Shown here: piece by piece, positions 41,223 to 51,600 of the stretch | Layout of the letters: every line of letters starts with the position of its first letter | Numbering within the stretch: position 1 is the stretch's first letter | Assembly (NCBI RefSeq): GCF_049650445.1 | Contig: NZ_JBASAD010000027.1 | Location: forward strand, 1-64,000 | DNA: 64,000 nt | Origin: Castellaniella sp049650445 | GTDB taxonomy: Bacteria; Pseudomonadota; Gammaproteobacteria; Burkholderiales; Burkholderiaceae_B | Direction of reading: 5' to 3' | Translations under genes and position numbers: made by a program | The notes under the pieces: model-generated | Seen by the model: only the letters and a program-made list of their open reading frames with translations | Told to the model about the DNA's origin: nothing | Databases searched by the model: none

Positions 41223-42188
41223 TCAACGGTCGCGCTCGACCGCGAAAGCACAGAATTTTAGCAGAGTTTCCCGGTAAACGGAATTCGGGAAGGCGGACAG
41301 GGCTTCGCGGGCCAGATCGGCCTCGGCCTGAGCCGCCCGGCGGGTGTAATCCAGCGCATCGGTGGCGTGGATGGCGCGCGCCACGGCCTCGAAATCAGCG
41401 TCGCCGGTCTCGATGGCGTTGCGGATCAGACCGCGCTGTTCGGGGGTGCCGGTTTCCAGGACCCGGATCAGCGGCAGGGTGGGCTTGCCTTCGCGCAGGT
41501 CATCGCCCACGTTCTTGCCCAGGGCCTGGACGTCGCCGCTGTAGTCCAGCACGTCGTCGATCAACTGGAATGCCGTGCCGATATGGCGGCCGTAGGCGGC
41601 CGCAGCGGCCTCCTGTTCGGGCGTGGCGCCGGAAATGATGGCCCCCACCTGTGCGGCGGCCTCGAACAGCTTGGCGGTCTTGTAGCGTACGACCTGCAGG
41701 TAGCGGTCCAGCGACACGTCCGGGTCATGCACGTTCAGCAACTGCAGGACCTCGCCTTCGGCGATGATGGTGGTGGCCGCCGACAGCACCGCCATGGCGG
41801 CCATGGAGTCGGATTCGACCATCATCTCGAACGAGCGCGAATACAGGTAATCGCCCACCAGCACGCTGGCGGCATTGCCGAATACGGCGTTGGCCGTCTC
41901 GCGGCCACGGCGCATGTCGGACTCGTCGACCACGTCGTCGTGCAGCAGGGTGGCGGTGTGGATGAACTCGACCACGGCCGCGAGGCGGTGATGGTTGTCG
42001 CCCCGGTAACCCAGTGCGCCGGCCACCAGCAGCACCATGGCCGGGCGCATGCGCTTGCCGCCGGCACCGACGATGTAATCACCGATGGTGCGAATCAGGA
42101 CGACTTCGGAATCCAGGCGGGTCCGGATGACGGCGTCGACCGACTGCATGTCGGACACGATGGGGGCGAACAATTCTGAGAAATTCAA
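41223..42188 (-). CDS. ispB: Octaprenyl diphosphate synthase (polyprenyl synthetase)
   Basis: Trans-prenyltransferase that builds the ubiquinone side chain. The 321-aa protein has the first aspartate-rich motif LLHDDVVDESDMRRGR and the second LIDDVLDYSG, plus GGKRMRPAMVLL. The start is probably the TTG at 42186-42188 (read as MNFSELFAPIVSDM), which aligns with known N-termini; the frame is open further upstream but that region overlaps the divergent DUF815 gene and is not protein-like. Divergent from that gene by 86 bp. Confidence 0.9.
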   Translation of the reverse strand: MNFSELFAPIVSDMQSVDAVIRTRLDSEVVLIRTIGDYIVGAGGKRMRPAMVLLVAGALGYRGDNHHRLAAVVEFIHTATLLHDDVVDESDMRRGRETANAVFGNAASVLVGDYLYSRSFEMMVESDSMAAMAVLSAATTIIAEGEVLQLLNVHDPDVSLDRYLQVVRYKTAKLFEAAAQVGAIISGATPEQEAAAAAYGRHIGTAFQLIDDVLDYSGDVQALGKNVGDDLREGKPTLPLIRVLETGTPEQRGLIRNAIETGDADFEAVARAIHATDALDYTRRAAQAEADLAREALSAFPNSVYRETLLKFCAFAVERDR

Positions 42189-42242
42189 GACGGACCCGAA
42201 TACGGATGGGCGCCCGCCGGATGCGGCCGCAAAGAGCCAGAT

Positions 42243-42248
42243 TATACT
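42243..42248 (+). promoter_or_regulatory. Probable -10 element of the DUF815 gene
   Basis: TATACT lies 27 bp before the GTG start in the short ispB/DUF815 spacer; no strong -35 is visible. Confidence 0.4.
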
Positions 42249-42274
42249 TTCCGCATCACATTCAGGAGAATTAC

Positions 42275-43141
42275 GTGGCAGACGATCAATTGCAGGCGCT
42301 GATGAACCGGGCGATGGGCGTGCTGGCCCAGCTCGAAGCTTGGTTGCCGCCTGCCCCGCCCGCCATCGACTGGACGGCCCATGCCTACCGCTGGCAGCGC
42401 CGGGGCCAGCGCGGCTGGCTCGAAGCCGTGCGCCGCATCGCCCCCATCCATCTGGACGACTTGCAGCACGTGGACCGGCAAAAGGCCGTCCTGGAACGCA
42501 ACACGCTGGCCTTCCTGCACGGCAAGCCGGCCAACAACGTCCTGATGACCGGCGCACGCGGCACGGGCAAAAGCTCGCTGGTCCGCGCACTGCTCGACGC
42601 GCACGCGGGCCAGGGCCTGCGTCTGATCGAGATCGACAAGTCCGATCTGGGCGACCTGGGCCAGATCATCGAACTCATCCATGGCCGTCCGGAACGCTAT
42701 ATCGTATTCTGCGACGACCTCTCCTTCGAGGAAGGCGAAGCCGGTTACAAGGCGCTGAAATCCGCACTGGACGGCTCGATCGCCTCGCCGGGGGACAATC
42801 TGCTGATCTACGCCACCTCGAACCGGCGCCACCTGATGCCCGAATACATGCACGAAAACCTGGAAGCCCAGCACCAGCCCGACGGCGAGATCCACCCGGG
42901 GGAAACAGTCGAGGAAAAGATCTCCCTGTCCGAACGCTTCGGCCTGTGGCTGTCGTTCTACCCCTTCGCCCAGGACGACTACCTGGACATCGTCGGCCAC
43001 TGGCTGCGGGCCCATGGCTGCGGCGAGGCCCAGATCAAGGACGCCCGCACCGAGGCCTTGCAATGGACACTGGAACGCGGCTCCCGCTCCGGCCGGGTGG
43101 CCCGCCAGTTCGCACGTGATTGGGCGGCCCGACATGTCTGA
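42275..43141 (+). CDS. DUF815 family ATPase
   Basis: AAA-type P-loop ATPase of 288 aa, function unknown. Walker A GARGTGKSS (following NNVLMT) and Walker B YIVFCDDLSFEEGE are intact, with a sensor-like ATSNRRHLMPEYM motif further on. The start is GTG, supported by GGAG six bases upstream; the ATG 69 bp earlier has no ribosome site. The 3' end overlaps the mutT start by 8 bp, so the two are coupled, an arrangement common in betaproteobacteria. Confidence 0.88.
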   Translation: MADDQLQALMNRAMGVLAQLEAWLPPAPPAIDWTAHAYRWQRRGQRGWLEAVRRIAPIHLDDLQHVDRQKAVLERNTLAFLHGKPANNVLMTGARGTGKSSLVRALLDAHAGQGLRLIEIDKSDLGDLGQIIELIHGRPERYIVFCDDLSFEEGEAGYKALKSALDGSIASPGDNLLIYATSNRRHLMPEYMHENLEAQHQPDGEIHPGETVEEKISLSERFGLWLSFYPFAQDDYLDIVGHWLRAHGCGEAQIKDARTEALQWTLERGSRSGRVARQFARDWAARHV

Positions 43142-44144
43142 ATCCAAACCCTACATCCGCGTGGCCGCAGGCCTGATCATCGACTCCCGGGGCCGGCTGC
43201 TGCTGGGCCAGCGCCCCGAAGGCAAGGCCTGGCCCGGCTGGTGGGAATTCCCCGGCGGCAAGATCGAAGCCGGTGAAACCGTCGAACAGGCCCTGGTACG
43301 CGAACTGGACGAAGAACTGGGCATCCGCGCCACGCACGTCTATCCCTGGGTCGTGCACGTGCACGAATACCCCAAGACCATCGTCGAATTGGCCTTCTGC
43401 CAGGTGACCGCCTGGGAAGGCGAGCCGCACGGCCGCGAGAACCAGGCGCTGGACTGGGTGGACCCCTGGGAAATCCGCCTGGACGAATCCGAACACCCCA
43501 TCGGCCCGGGCGGCGGTTCGCTGCTGCCGGCCGCCACCCCGCCGCTGCGTTGGTTGCGCCTGCCCACGCGCTACCGCATCAGCCAGATCGGCCATCCCGA
43601 CCGGCTGGCCGGCTGGCTGGCCGATCTGCGACAGGAACTGCTGAGGGGGCTGCAATTGGTGCAGTTCCGCGAACCGGACTGGCAGGGCGACCCGGCTTCG
43701 CTGCGCGAGGCGTTCCTGGCGGTCCTGGCCCTGTGCCGCCAGCAGGGCGCGCGCTGCCTGGTCAACAGCACCCATCCGCCCGCCTGGTGGTCCGAAGCCG
43801 ATGGCGTGCAACTGCGGGCGGCCGACGCGGCGCGCGTCCTGCAAAACGACACGCGCCCGCCGGGCTGGCTGGGGGTATCGGCCCACACGGCCGAAGACAT
43901 CGAATGCGCGCGTCAGCTCCAGGCTGATTTCGTGGTGCTGGGTCACGCGCTGGACACGGACAGCCACCCTGGCCTCCCGTCCCTGGGCTGGGACCGGTTC
44001 CGCACCCTGGCGGACGCCGCCGGCCGGCCGGTCTTCGCCATCGGCGGCCAGTCGCTGGACACGCTGGACGCCGCGCGCCGGCACGGCGCGCACGGCATCG
44101 CCGCGATCCGGGGTCAGTTGGTGGAAATGTCCTCGGCGGAATAA
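43134..44144 (+). CDS. mutT: MutT Nudix hydrolase fused to a thiamine-phosphate-synthase-like domain
   Basis: A 336-aa two-domain protein. The N-terminal Nudix domain (about 5-130) matches 8-oxo-dGTP diphosphatase MutT: the box GGKIEAGETVEQALVRELDEELG is complete. The C-terminal half (about 145-330) folds like ThiE (LQLVQFREPDW, ADGVQLRAADA, GVSAHTAEDI, FAIGGQSLDTLD, GIAAIRG). Several ThiE catalytic positions are changed, for example the usual N-D after the strand reads VNSTH and HLGQ reads QLRA, so that domain is probably not an active synthase. The fusion is known in several proteobacteria. The 3' end overlaps the convergent efflux gene by 31 bp. Confidence 0.88.
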   Translation: MSESKPYIRVAAGLIIDSRGRLLLGQRPEGKAWPGWWEFPGGKIEAGETVEQALVRELDEELGIRATHVYPWVVHVHEYPKTIVELAFCQVTAWEGEPHGRENQALDWVDPWEIRLDESEHPIGPGGGSLLPAATPPLRWLRLPTRYRISQIGHPDRLAGWLADLRQELLRGLQLVQFREPDWQGDPASLREAFLAVLALCRQQGARCLVNSTHPPAWWSEADGVQLRAADAARVLQNDTRPPGWLGVSAHTAEDIECARQLQADFVVLGHALDTDSHPGLPSLGWDRFRTLADAAGRPVFAIGGQSLDTLDAARRHGAHGIAAIRGQLVEMSSAE

Positions 44145-45580
44145 GCGCCGCCCAAGGCGGCGATCAATTGCGTCGTCGCCGTCAGGCGCTGGGCGCGCAC
44201 GTCCAGCGCGGTCTGCTCGGCGCTCAGTGCGCTGGTCTGGGCCTGGACCACGCTCAGGTAGTCCACCAGGCCTGCCTGGTATTGATTGGTGATCTGACGC
44301 AGGGTCTCGCGGGCCGCCGCCAGCGCCCGGTCACGGGCGGCCTGCTCCTCGACCAGCGCCTGCGACTGGACCAGAGCGTCCTCGACCTCGCGCAAGGCAT
44401 CCAGCACGGTCTTGCGGTAGGCGGCCGCCTGAGCATCGTAAGCCGCGCGGGCGGAGGCCACGGCGGCGGCGCGCGCACCGCCGTCGAACAGACTCAGCGC
44501 CAGGGTCGGCCCCAGAGTCCAGAAGCGCGCAGGCGTCATGATCCACGAGGCGAACTCCGCCGCCCGATAACCGCCCTGGGCGCTGAGCGTCAGGTCGGGA
44601 AACCAGGCGGCCTGCGCCACGCCGATGCGCGCATTGGCCTGCGCCGCCCGCCGCTCGGCACCTGCCACGTCGGGGCGGCGCAGCAGCAGGGCCGAGGGCA
44701 CGCCCACCGGCACGTCGGGCACCGCCGGCAGGCTGGCGCCGCCGGACAGCAGAAAGCTCGCCGGCGTCTGGCCCAGCAGCACGGCGATGGCATGGATCTG
44801 CTGCTCGCGCTGCCAGCCCAGGCGGATGCGCTGAGCACGGGCCTGGTCCAGTTGCACGGAGGCCGCCGCCACATCGGCCGGCGACGCCACGCCCGCCGCC
44901 AGTCGGTTGCGCGTCATCTCCAGCGCGCGTGCATATTCATCCAGTGTGCGGGCCAGCAGCGCGTCCTGCAACTGGCTGGAACGCACCCCGAAATAGGCTT
45001 GCGCCAAGGTGGACCGCAGGCTCAGGCGCATGGCGTCCAGGTCGGCGACGCTGGCCTGTTCTCCGGCCCGGGCCGCCTCCACGTCGCGCCGCACACGCCC
45101 CCACAGATCGACTTCCCAACTGGCCGTGGCCGACAGGCCGTAGGTGCTGGCGGGATTGCCCGCCTGGGACACGCCCTGCCCCGCCCGGGTCAAGGCCGCC
45201 GATGCGCCCAGCGTCGGGAACAGGCCGGCACGCGCCGAATCCAGCGCGGCATGGGCTTGCCGGAACTGGGCTTCGGCCTGGGCCAGATCCAGGTTCCCCT
45301 TCTGCATGCGGTCCATCAGATCGTCCAGGACGCCATCCCCAAACAGGGTCCACCAGTCGGCCGGCAGTGCACGCGGCGGGGTATCGGCCGGAATCCAGCG
45401 GCCCTCGGGCGCATGCGCGTAGGCTGCCCCGACGTCCTGGGCGGGCCGCTGATAGTCGGGGCCGACGGCACAAGCGGCCAGGGACAAGGCCGCCACCACG
45501 CCCAGCAGGCCTCGCACCGCGCGGCGGGCGGACGTCACGGCGCAGCATGCGCCAGGGGGCGGAGACACTCGATCAACCAT
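44114..45580 (-). CDS. Outer-membrane efflux channel lipoprotein, OprM/NodT family
   Basis: Outer-membrane channel of 488 aa completing the RND pump. The start at 45580 leads into a lipoprotein signal with lipobox SLAACAVGPDYQRP (Cys37), typical of OprM-type channels. Two OEP repeats follow, with long helices of Ala/Gln/Arg-rich heptads. The start codon lies inside the end of the mdtC-like gene (8-bp overlap), so translation is coupled; no clear Shine-Dalgarno is seen. Confidence 0.9.
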   Translation of the reverse strand: MVDRVSPPPGACCAVTSARRAVRGLLGVVAALSLAACAVGPDYQRPAQDVGAAYAHAPEGRWIPADTPPRALPADWWTLFGDGVLDDLMDRMQKGNLDLAQAEAQFRQAHAALDSARAGLFPTLGASAALTRAGQGVSQAGNPASTYGLSATASWEVDLWGRVRRDVEAARAGEQASVADLDAMRLSLRSTLAQAYFGVRSSQLQDALLARTLDEYARALEMTRNRLAAGVASPADVAAASVQLDQARAQRIRLGWQREQQIHAIAVLLGQTPASFLLSGGASLPAVPDVPVGVPSALLLRRPDVAGAERRAAQANARIGVAQAAWFPDLTLSAQGGYRAAEFASWIMTPARFWTLGPTLALSLFDGGARAAAVASARAAYDAQAAAYRKTVLDALREVEDALVQSQALVEEQAARDRALAAARETLRQITNQYQAGLVDYLSVVQAQTSALSAEQTALDVRAQRLTATTQLIAALGGAYSAEDISTN

Positions 45581-48500
45581 GAGGGGCAGGTTCCTGTTGC
45601 GGCGGAATGGAGGCACGGCGACGGGAGCCACGCAGGCGATCCAGGCTCAGATAGACGACGGGCGTAGTGTAGAGCGTGAGCACCTGGCTGACCAACAGAC
45701 CGCCGAAGATCGTCAGCCCCAGGGGCTGGCGCATTTCGACCCCCGCCCCTGTCGCCAACAGCAGCGGCAGCGCGCCCAGCATGGCCGACAGCGTCGTCAT
45801 CAGGATCGGCCGCAGGCGCGCCAGGCAGGCGCGGTAGATGGCCTCGCGCGGGTCCAGGCCCTCGCGGCGCTGCGCCTGCAGGGCGAAATCCACCATCATG
45901 ATGGCGTTTTTCTTGACGATGCCGATCAGCAGGAACACGCCGATCAGCGCGATCAGGGTGAATTCCATGCCGACCAGCCGCAGGGCCAGCAGCGCGCCGA
46001 CCCCCGCCGAGGGCAGCGTGGACAGAATGGTGATCGGGTGGATGGTGCTTTCGTACAGCATGCCCAGCACCAGGTACATGGCCACCAGCGCCGCCACCAG
46101 CATCCAGGGCTGCTGCGCCACCGCGTCGCGCATCATGCCGGCGCTCTGGTCCAGCCCCGCCTGCAGCTCCTGCGTCGGCAGGCTGATGCGCGCCACGGCC
46201 TGATCGATGGCCGCCAGCCCCTGATCCAGGGATACGCCGGGCGCCAGACCGAAGGACACCGAATCGGCCGCCAGCAGTCCCTCGTGATTGACCGCGCGCG
46301 GCGCGGTGCCCTCGGTGATCCGGGTAAAGGCCGTCAGGGGAACACGCTGACCGGCGGCATTGAGCACCTGCAGCGCCTGCAGAGAATGCAGGTCCTGGGC
46401 GTACTGGGGCTGCACCGCCATGACGACGTGATACTGGTTCAGATTGCCATACAGCACGGCCGCCTGCCGCTGGCTGAAGGCATTGTTCAGCACCCCCGCC
46501 AGATCGGCCATCTGCACGCCCAGACGCCGGGCTGCATCCCGGTCCACGACCAGTTCCACCCGGCGGCCCTTGTCTTCGACGTCGTCGTCCACGTCCACCA
46601 GTTCAGGCAGCGCGGCCAGGGCGTTGCGCACGCGCGGCAGCCATTGGCTCAGCAGCGCAAGGTCGCTGCCCATCAGCACGTACGAATAGGAGCCCGCCCG
46701 CGAGGAATGGCCGACGAAAATGTCCTGCTGCGGCACCAGGAACATGCGCGCCCCGGGCGTGTGCTCGAAGCGGGGCCGCAACCGGTTGACCACGTCGTTG
46801 GCGCTGGCAGTGCGCTCGCTCAGGGGTTTGAGCTGCACCTGGATGAAACTGGAGTTGCTGCCGCCCCGCCCGCCGGCATAGGCAGTGACGGTATCCACCG
46901 CCGGATCGGCCAGGAGCACGCGGCGGAACGCGTCCAGCCGGGTCTGGGTTTCGCCGAAGGACGTCCCCGTGTCGACGCGAAAGAAACCCATCAACTGGCC
47001 CGTGTCCTGCTGCGGGAAGAAGCCTTTGGGAATGCTGGCGTACAGGTACACGTTCAGGCCCACCGTGGCCAGCAGGAGCAGCAGGACGAGGCGCCCGTGA
47101 TCCAGAGACCAGCGCAGCGAGCGCCGGTAGGCGGCCTCGCCCGCCTGGCCGCAGCGGTGCAGCCAGCGCCGCAACAGCCCCTGAGGAGGCGGTTCGTGCA
47201 CGGCCGGGGCGCGCAGCAGGCGCGCCGCCATGACCGGGGTCAGCGTCACCGACACCAGCAGCGACACGGCGATGGTCACCGACAGGGTCACGGCGAATTC
47301 CTTGAACAGCCGCCCCACCAGGCCGCCCACCAGCCACAAGGGGATGAAGACGGCGATCAGCGACAGGCTCATGGCCAGCACGGTGAAGCCGACCTCGGTC
47401 ACACCGCGCAGGGCGGCACGCGCCGGCCGCATGCCGCGTTCGATGTGGCGCATGATGTTTTCCAGCACCACGATGGCGTCGTCCACGACGAAGCCGGTGG
47501 CCACGATCAGCGCCATCAGGGAAATCGTGTTCAGGGTGAAGCCGAACCACCACATCAGACTGAACGCACTGACCAGCGAGGCCGGTACGGCGACAGCCGG
47601 GATCAGGGCGGCGCGCCAGTTGCCCAGAAAGGCCAGCACCACGGCCACCACCAGCACGACCGACAGCACCAGGGTCAGTTCGGCTTCGAACAGCGAGGCC
47701 CGGATGCTGGGCGTGCGGTCCTGGGCCACGGTCAGGCGCACCTGTTCCGGCAGCAGCGCCTGGAAGTCCGGCAGCAAGGCGCGGATGGCGTCCACGGTCT
47801 CGATGATGTTGGCGTCGGCCTGACGGCGGATGATCAGCAGCACGGCGGAACGATCGTTGAAATAGCCGACCTGGTTGGTGTCCTCGACCGAATCCTCGAT
47901 CCGCGCCACGTCGCTCAGCCGCACAGGGCGGCCGTCGCGCCATTCCACGATCAGGGGGGCGTAGTCGGCGGCCTTGCGCAATTGCCAATCGGAATGAATC
48001 TGCCACTGGGTATCGTCGAGCCGGACCAGTCCGCCGGGACGCAGCGTATTCACGTCCTGCAACACTTGGCGCACACGATCCAGAGAGATCCCCATGGACT
48101 CCAGGGCCCGCGGGTTCACCAGCACGCGCACGGCCGGCAGCGAACTGCCCCCCACCGTCACCTGCCCCACTCCGGCCACTTGCGACAGCTTCTGCGACAG
48201 CACGGTGGAGGCCAGATCGTAGAGCTCGCCGCGCGTCGCGGTGTCCGAAGTCAGCGCCAGCGTCATGACGGGCGAAGACGAGGAATTCACCTTGCGGTAG
48301 GTCGGATTGTTGCGCATGCCCGAGGGCAGCATGGGCCGCGCGGCATTGATGGCCGCCTGGACGTCGCGCGCGGCGCTGTTGATGTCGCGGTCCAGCTCGA
48401 ACATCAGCGAAATAGCGGTCTGGCCCTCGCTGCTGCGCGAACTCATGCTGTCGAGCCCGGCGATCGCGCCCAGAGACTGCTCCAGCGGCATGGCCACGCT

Positions 48501-48683
48501 GGAGGCCATGGTCTCGGGGCTGGCCCCCGGCAGCGAGGCCGACACCGAGATCATCGGGAAATCCACCTGCGGCAGCGGCGCCACCGGCAGGAAACGCAGC
48601 GCCAGCACCCCGGCCAGGACCAGCGCCAGGCACAGCAGGGACGTGCCCACCGGCCGGCGCAGGAACAAGGCGAAGAAACGCAT
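45573..48683 (-). CDS. mdtC: RND multidrug efflux permease, MdtC-like
   Basis: Inner-membrane proton-driven drug pump, 1036 aa, the second permease of the heteromeric MdtBC type. The N-terminal helix and VAPLPQVDFPMISVSASLPGA motif, the helix-4 proton-relay pair in GFVVDDAIVVLEN, the KGFFPQQDTG loop and the C-terminal GIVKKNAIMMVDF helix are all present. It starts 1 bp after mdtB ends. Natural substrates may include bile-salt-like or other amphiphiles; unknown here. Confidence 0.92.
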   Translation of the reverse strand: MRFFALFLRRPVGTSLLCLALVLAGVLALRFLPVAPLPQVDFPMISVSASLPGASPETMASSVAMPLEQSLGAIAGLDSMSSRSSEGQTAISLMFELDRDINSAARDVQAAINAARPMLPSGMRNNPTYRKVNSSSSPVMTLALTSDTATRGELYDLASTVLSQKLSQVAGVGQVTVGGSSLPAVRVLVNPRALESMGISLDRVRQVLQDVNTLRPGGLVRLDDTQWQIHSDWQLRKAADYAPLIVEWRDGRPVRLSDVARIEDSVEDTNQVGYFNDRSAVLLIIRRQADANIIETVDAIRALLPDFQALLPEQVRLTVAQDRTPSIRASLFEAELTLVLSVVLVVAVVLAFLGNWRAALIPAVAVPASLVSAFSLMWWFGFTLNTISLMALIVATGFVVDDAIVVLENIMRHIERGMRPARAALRGVTEVGFTVLAMSLSLIAVFIPLWLVGGLVGRLFKEFAVTLSVTIAVSLLVSVTLTPVMAARLLRAPAVHEPPPQGLLRRWLHRCGQAGEAAYRRSLRWSLDHGRLVLLLLLATVGLNVYLYASIPKGFFPQQDTGQLMGFFRVDTGTSFGETQTRLDAFRRVLLADPAVDTVTAYAGGRGGSNSSFIQVQLKPLSERTASANDVVNRLRPRFEHTPGARMFLVPQQDIFVGHSSRAGSYSYVLMGSDLALLSQWLPRVRNALAALPELVDVDDDVEDKGRRVELVVDRDAARRLGVQMADLAGVLNNAFSQRQAAVLYGNLNQYHVVMAVQPQYAQDLHSLQALQVLNAAGQRVPLTAFTRITEGTAPRAVNHEGLLAADSVSFGLAPGVSLDQGLAAIDQAVARISLPTQELQAGLDQSAGMMRDAVAQQPWMLVAALVAMYLVLGMLYESTIHPITILSTLPSAGVGALLALRLVGMEFTLIALIGVFLLIGIVKKNAIMMVDFALQAQRREGLDPREAIYRACLARLRPILMTTLSAMLGALPLLLATGAGVEMRQPLGLTIFGGLLVSQVLTLYTTPVVYLSLDRLRGSRRRASIPPQQEPAPHG

Positions 48684-48684
48684 G

Positions 48685-51600
48685 TCAGCCGCCCGCCGCC
48701 CGGCGGTGGCCCAGGCGTTCGAACAGCAGATAGATCACCGGGGTGGTGAACAGCGTCAGCACCTGGCTGCACAGCAGCCCTCCGACCATGGCCAGGCCCA
48801 GCGGCTGGCGCAGTTCAGCCCCCGACCCGGACGCCAGCATCAGCGGAATGGCGCTGAAAAAGGCCGCCAAAGTCGTCATCAGGATGGGCCGGAAGCGCAG
48901 CAAGGCGGCCTCGTGGATCGCCGCCTGCGGCCCCAGACCCCGTTCACGCTGGGCATCCAGCGCGAAATCGATCATCAGGATGGCGTTTTTCTTGACGATC
49001 CCGATCAGCAGGATGATGCCGATCACGCCGATCATGTCCAGTTCCGCCCCGCCCAGCCACAGCGCCAGCAGCGCCCCGATGGCCGCCGAGGGCAGCGTGG
49101 ACAGAATGGTGACCGGATGGATCAGGCTTTCGTACAACACCCCCAGCACGATGTACATGGTCACCACGGCCGCCAGCAGCAGCCACAGCGTGCTGGACAG
49201 CGAGGCCTGGAAGGCCTGGGCCGCGCCCTGGAAACGGGCCTCGACCGACGCCGGCACACCCAGTGCCGCGCGCGTCGACTCGATGACCTGCACGGCGTCG
49301 GACAGGGCGGTGTCCGGCGCCAGGCTGAAGGACACGGTGGCAGCCGGGAACTGGTCCAGCCGCTGCACGGCCAGGGGCGTCAGCCCCGGTTCGAAGCGCG
49401 CCACGCTGGACAGCGGCGTGACCCCGCCCGAGGCCGTCGGCACGTGCAGATGCTCCAGGGCCACGGGGCCGCCGTCGAGCAGGTCGGCGCCGGCCTCCAG
49501 CACCACCCGGTACTGGGCCGACTGCGTGTAGATCGTGGAAATCAGCCGCTGGCCGAAGGCATCGTACAAGGCGTCGTCGATCGACGCCTGAGTGACGCCC
49601 AACCGCGCCGCCGCATCGCGGTCCACCATCACGGCCAGGGCCAGCCCCCGGTCCTGCAAGTCCCCGGCCACGTCGCGCAGTTCCGGCAACTCGCGCAACG
49701 CGTCCACCAGCCGGGGCGTCCACAACCCCAGCGCGGCCTCGTCCGGGCTGGACAGCGTCATCTGGAACTGGGCGCGGCTGACCTGGTCCTCGACGGACAG
49801 TTCCTGCACCGGCTGCAGCCAGGCCTCCAGGCCCACGACCGGCCGCAGAGCCGCCTGCAGGCGCTCGATCACGACATCCGCCCGCTCACGGCCCTCGGCC
49901 AGCGGTTTGAGCGTGATCTGCAGGCGCCCGGTGTTCAGCGTGGCATTGTCGCCATCGATGCCGATGAAGGAAGCCACCGACGCGACCGCCGGGTCGGCCA
50001 GCACCCGCTCGACGGCCTGCTGCTGCAGGCGGTGCATGACCTGGAACGAAGCCGACTGCGGCCCCTGGGTGATGGCCTGCACCATGCCCGTGTCCTGCTG
50101 CGGAAAGAAACCCTTGGGGATGGCGGCATACAGACCCGCCGTGACCAGCAGCGTCGCCACGACCGCCCACAGGGTCGCCCGCTGGTGCGCCAGCACCCAT
50201 TGCAGCCCCCGGTCGTAGGCGGTGATCAGCCGCTCCATCCAGCGTTCTTCACGCCGCCCGGATATGCCATCCACCACGTCGCGGCCTGCATGCCGCTCCG
50301 ATTCGTCAGGCACAGGACAGTCCGCAGTGGACTGTCCTGTGCCCTGTCTCATCCCCAGCATGCGCGCGCACATCATGGGCGTGAGCGTCAGGGAAATCAG
50401 CAGCGACAGCAGGATGGCCACGGCCAGGGTGACGGCGAATTCGCGAAACAGCCGCCCGACCACGTCGCCCATGAACAGCAGCGGGATCAGCACCGCGATC
50501 AGCGACAGGGTCAGCGACACCAGGGTGAAGCCGATCTGCTTGGCCCCGCGCAGCGCGGCCGCCATCGCAGTCTCGCCTTCCTCGATGTGGCGGGCGATGT
50601 TCTCGATCATGACGATGGCGTCGTCCACCACGAAGCCGGTGGCGATCGTCAACGCCATCAGGGTCAGATTGTTGATGCTGAAACCCAGCAGCGCCATCAG
50701 GGCGAACGTGCCGACCAGGGACAGCGGCACGACCACGCCGGGAATCAGGGTGGCCCGCCAGGTGCGCAGAAACACGAAGGTCACCGCCACCACCAAGGCG
50801 ATGGCCAGCAGCATCTCGATCTGCACGTGGGCCACCGAATCGCGGATCGTCTGCGTGCGGTCCGACGCCACCTGCAGGTCCACACCGGTCGGCAGGGTGG
50901 CCCGCAGGCCGGGCAGCAGGGCCTGGACGCGGTCCACCACTTCGATCACATTGGCACCCGGCTGGCGCTGGATGTTCAGCAAAATCGCCGGAGTCTGACC
51001 GAACCAGGCGGCCTGATCGCGGTTTTCCGCCGCACGGTGCACCTGCGCCACGTCGCCCAGGCGCAGCGGCGCACCGTTCTCGTAGGCCAGGATCAGGCGC
51101 TCGTACTCGGCCGGGTCCTTGAGCTGATCATTGACGCTGATGGTGATCGAACGCTGCGGCCCGTCCAGATTGCCCTTGGGCTGGTTGACGTTCGACTGGG
51201 TCACGACTTTGCGCACGTCGGCCAGCGTCAGCTTGTGCGCGGCCAGGGCCTGGGGATCGACCTGGATACGCACGGCCGGCCGCTGTCCCCCCGCCACGCT
51301 GACCAGCCCGACGCCGCTGATCTGGGACAGCTTTTGCACCACGCGCACCTCGATCAGATCGCGCACCTGGGGCAGCGGCAGCGTGGGGGACATGATCGCC
51401 AGCGTCATCACCGGCGCGTCGGCCGGATTGATCTTGCTGTAGATCGGCGGCGAAGGCATGTCCGAAGGCAGCAGGTTCGAGGCCGCGTTGATGGCCGCCT
51501 GCACTTCCTGTTCAGCCACGTCCAGCGGCAGGCCCAGGTCGAAGCGCAAAGTGATGCGCGACGAGCCCCCCGAACTGGTGGACAGCATCTGCGACAGGCC

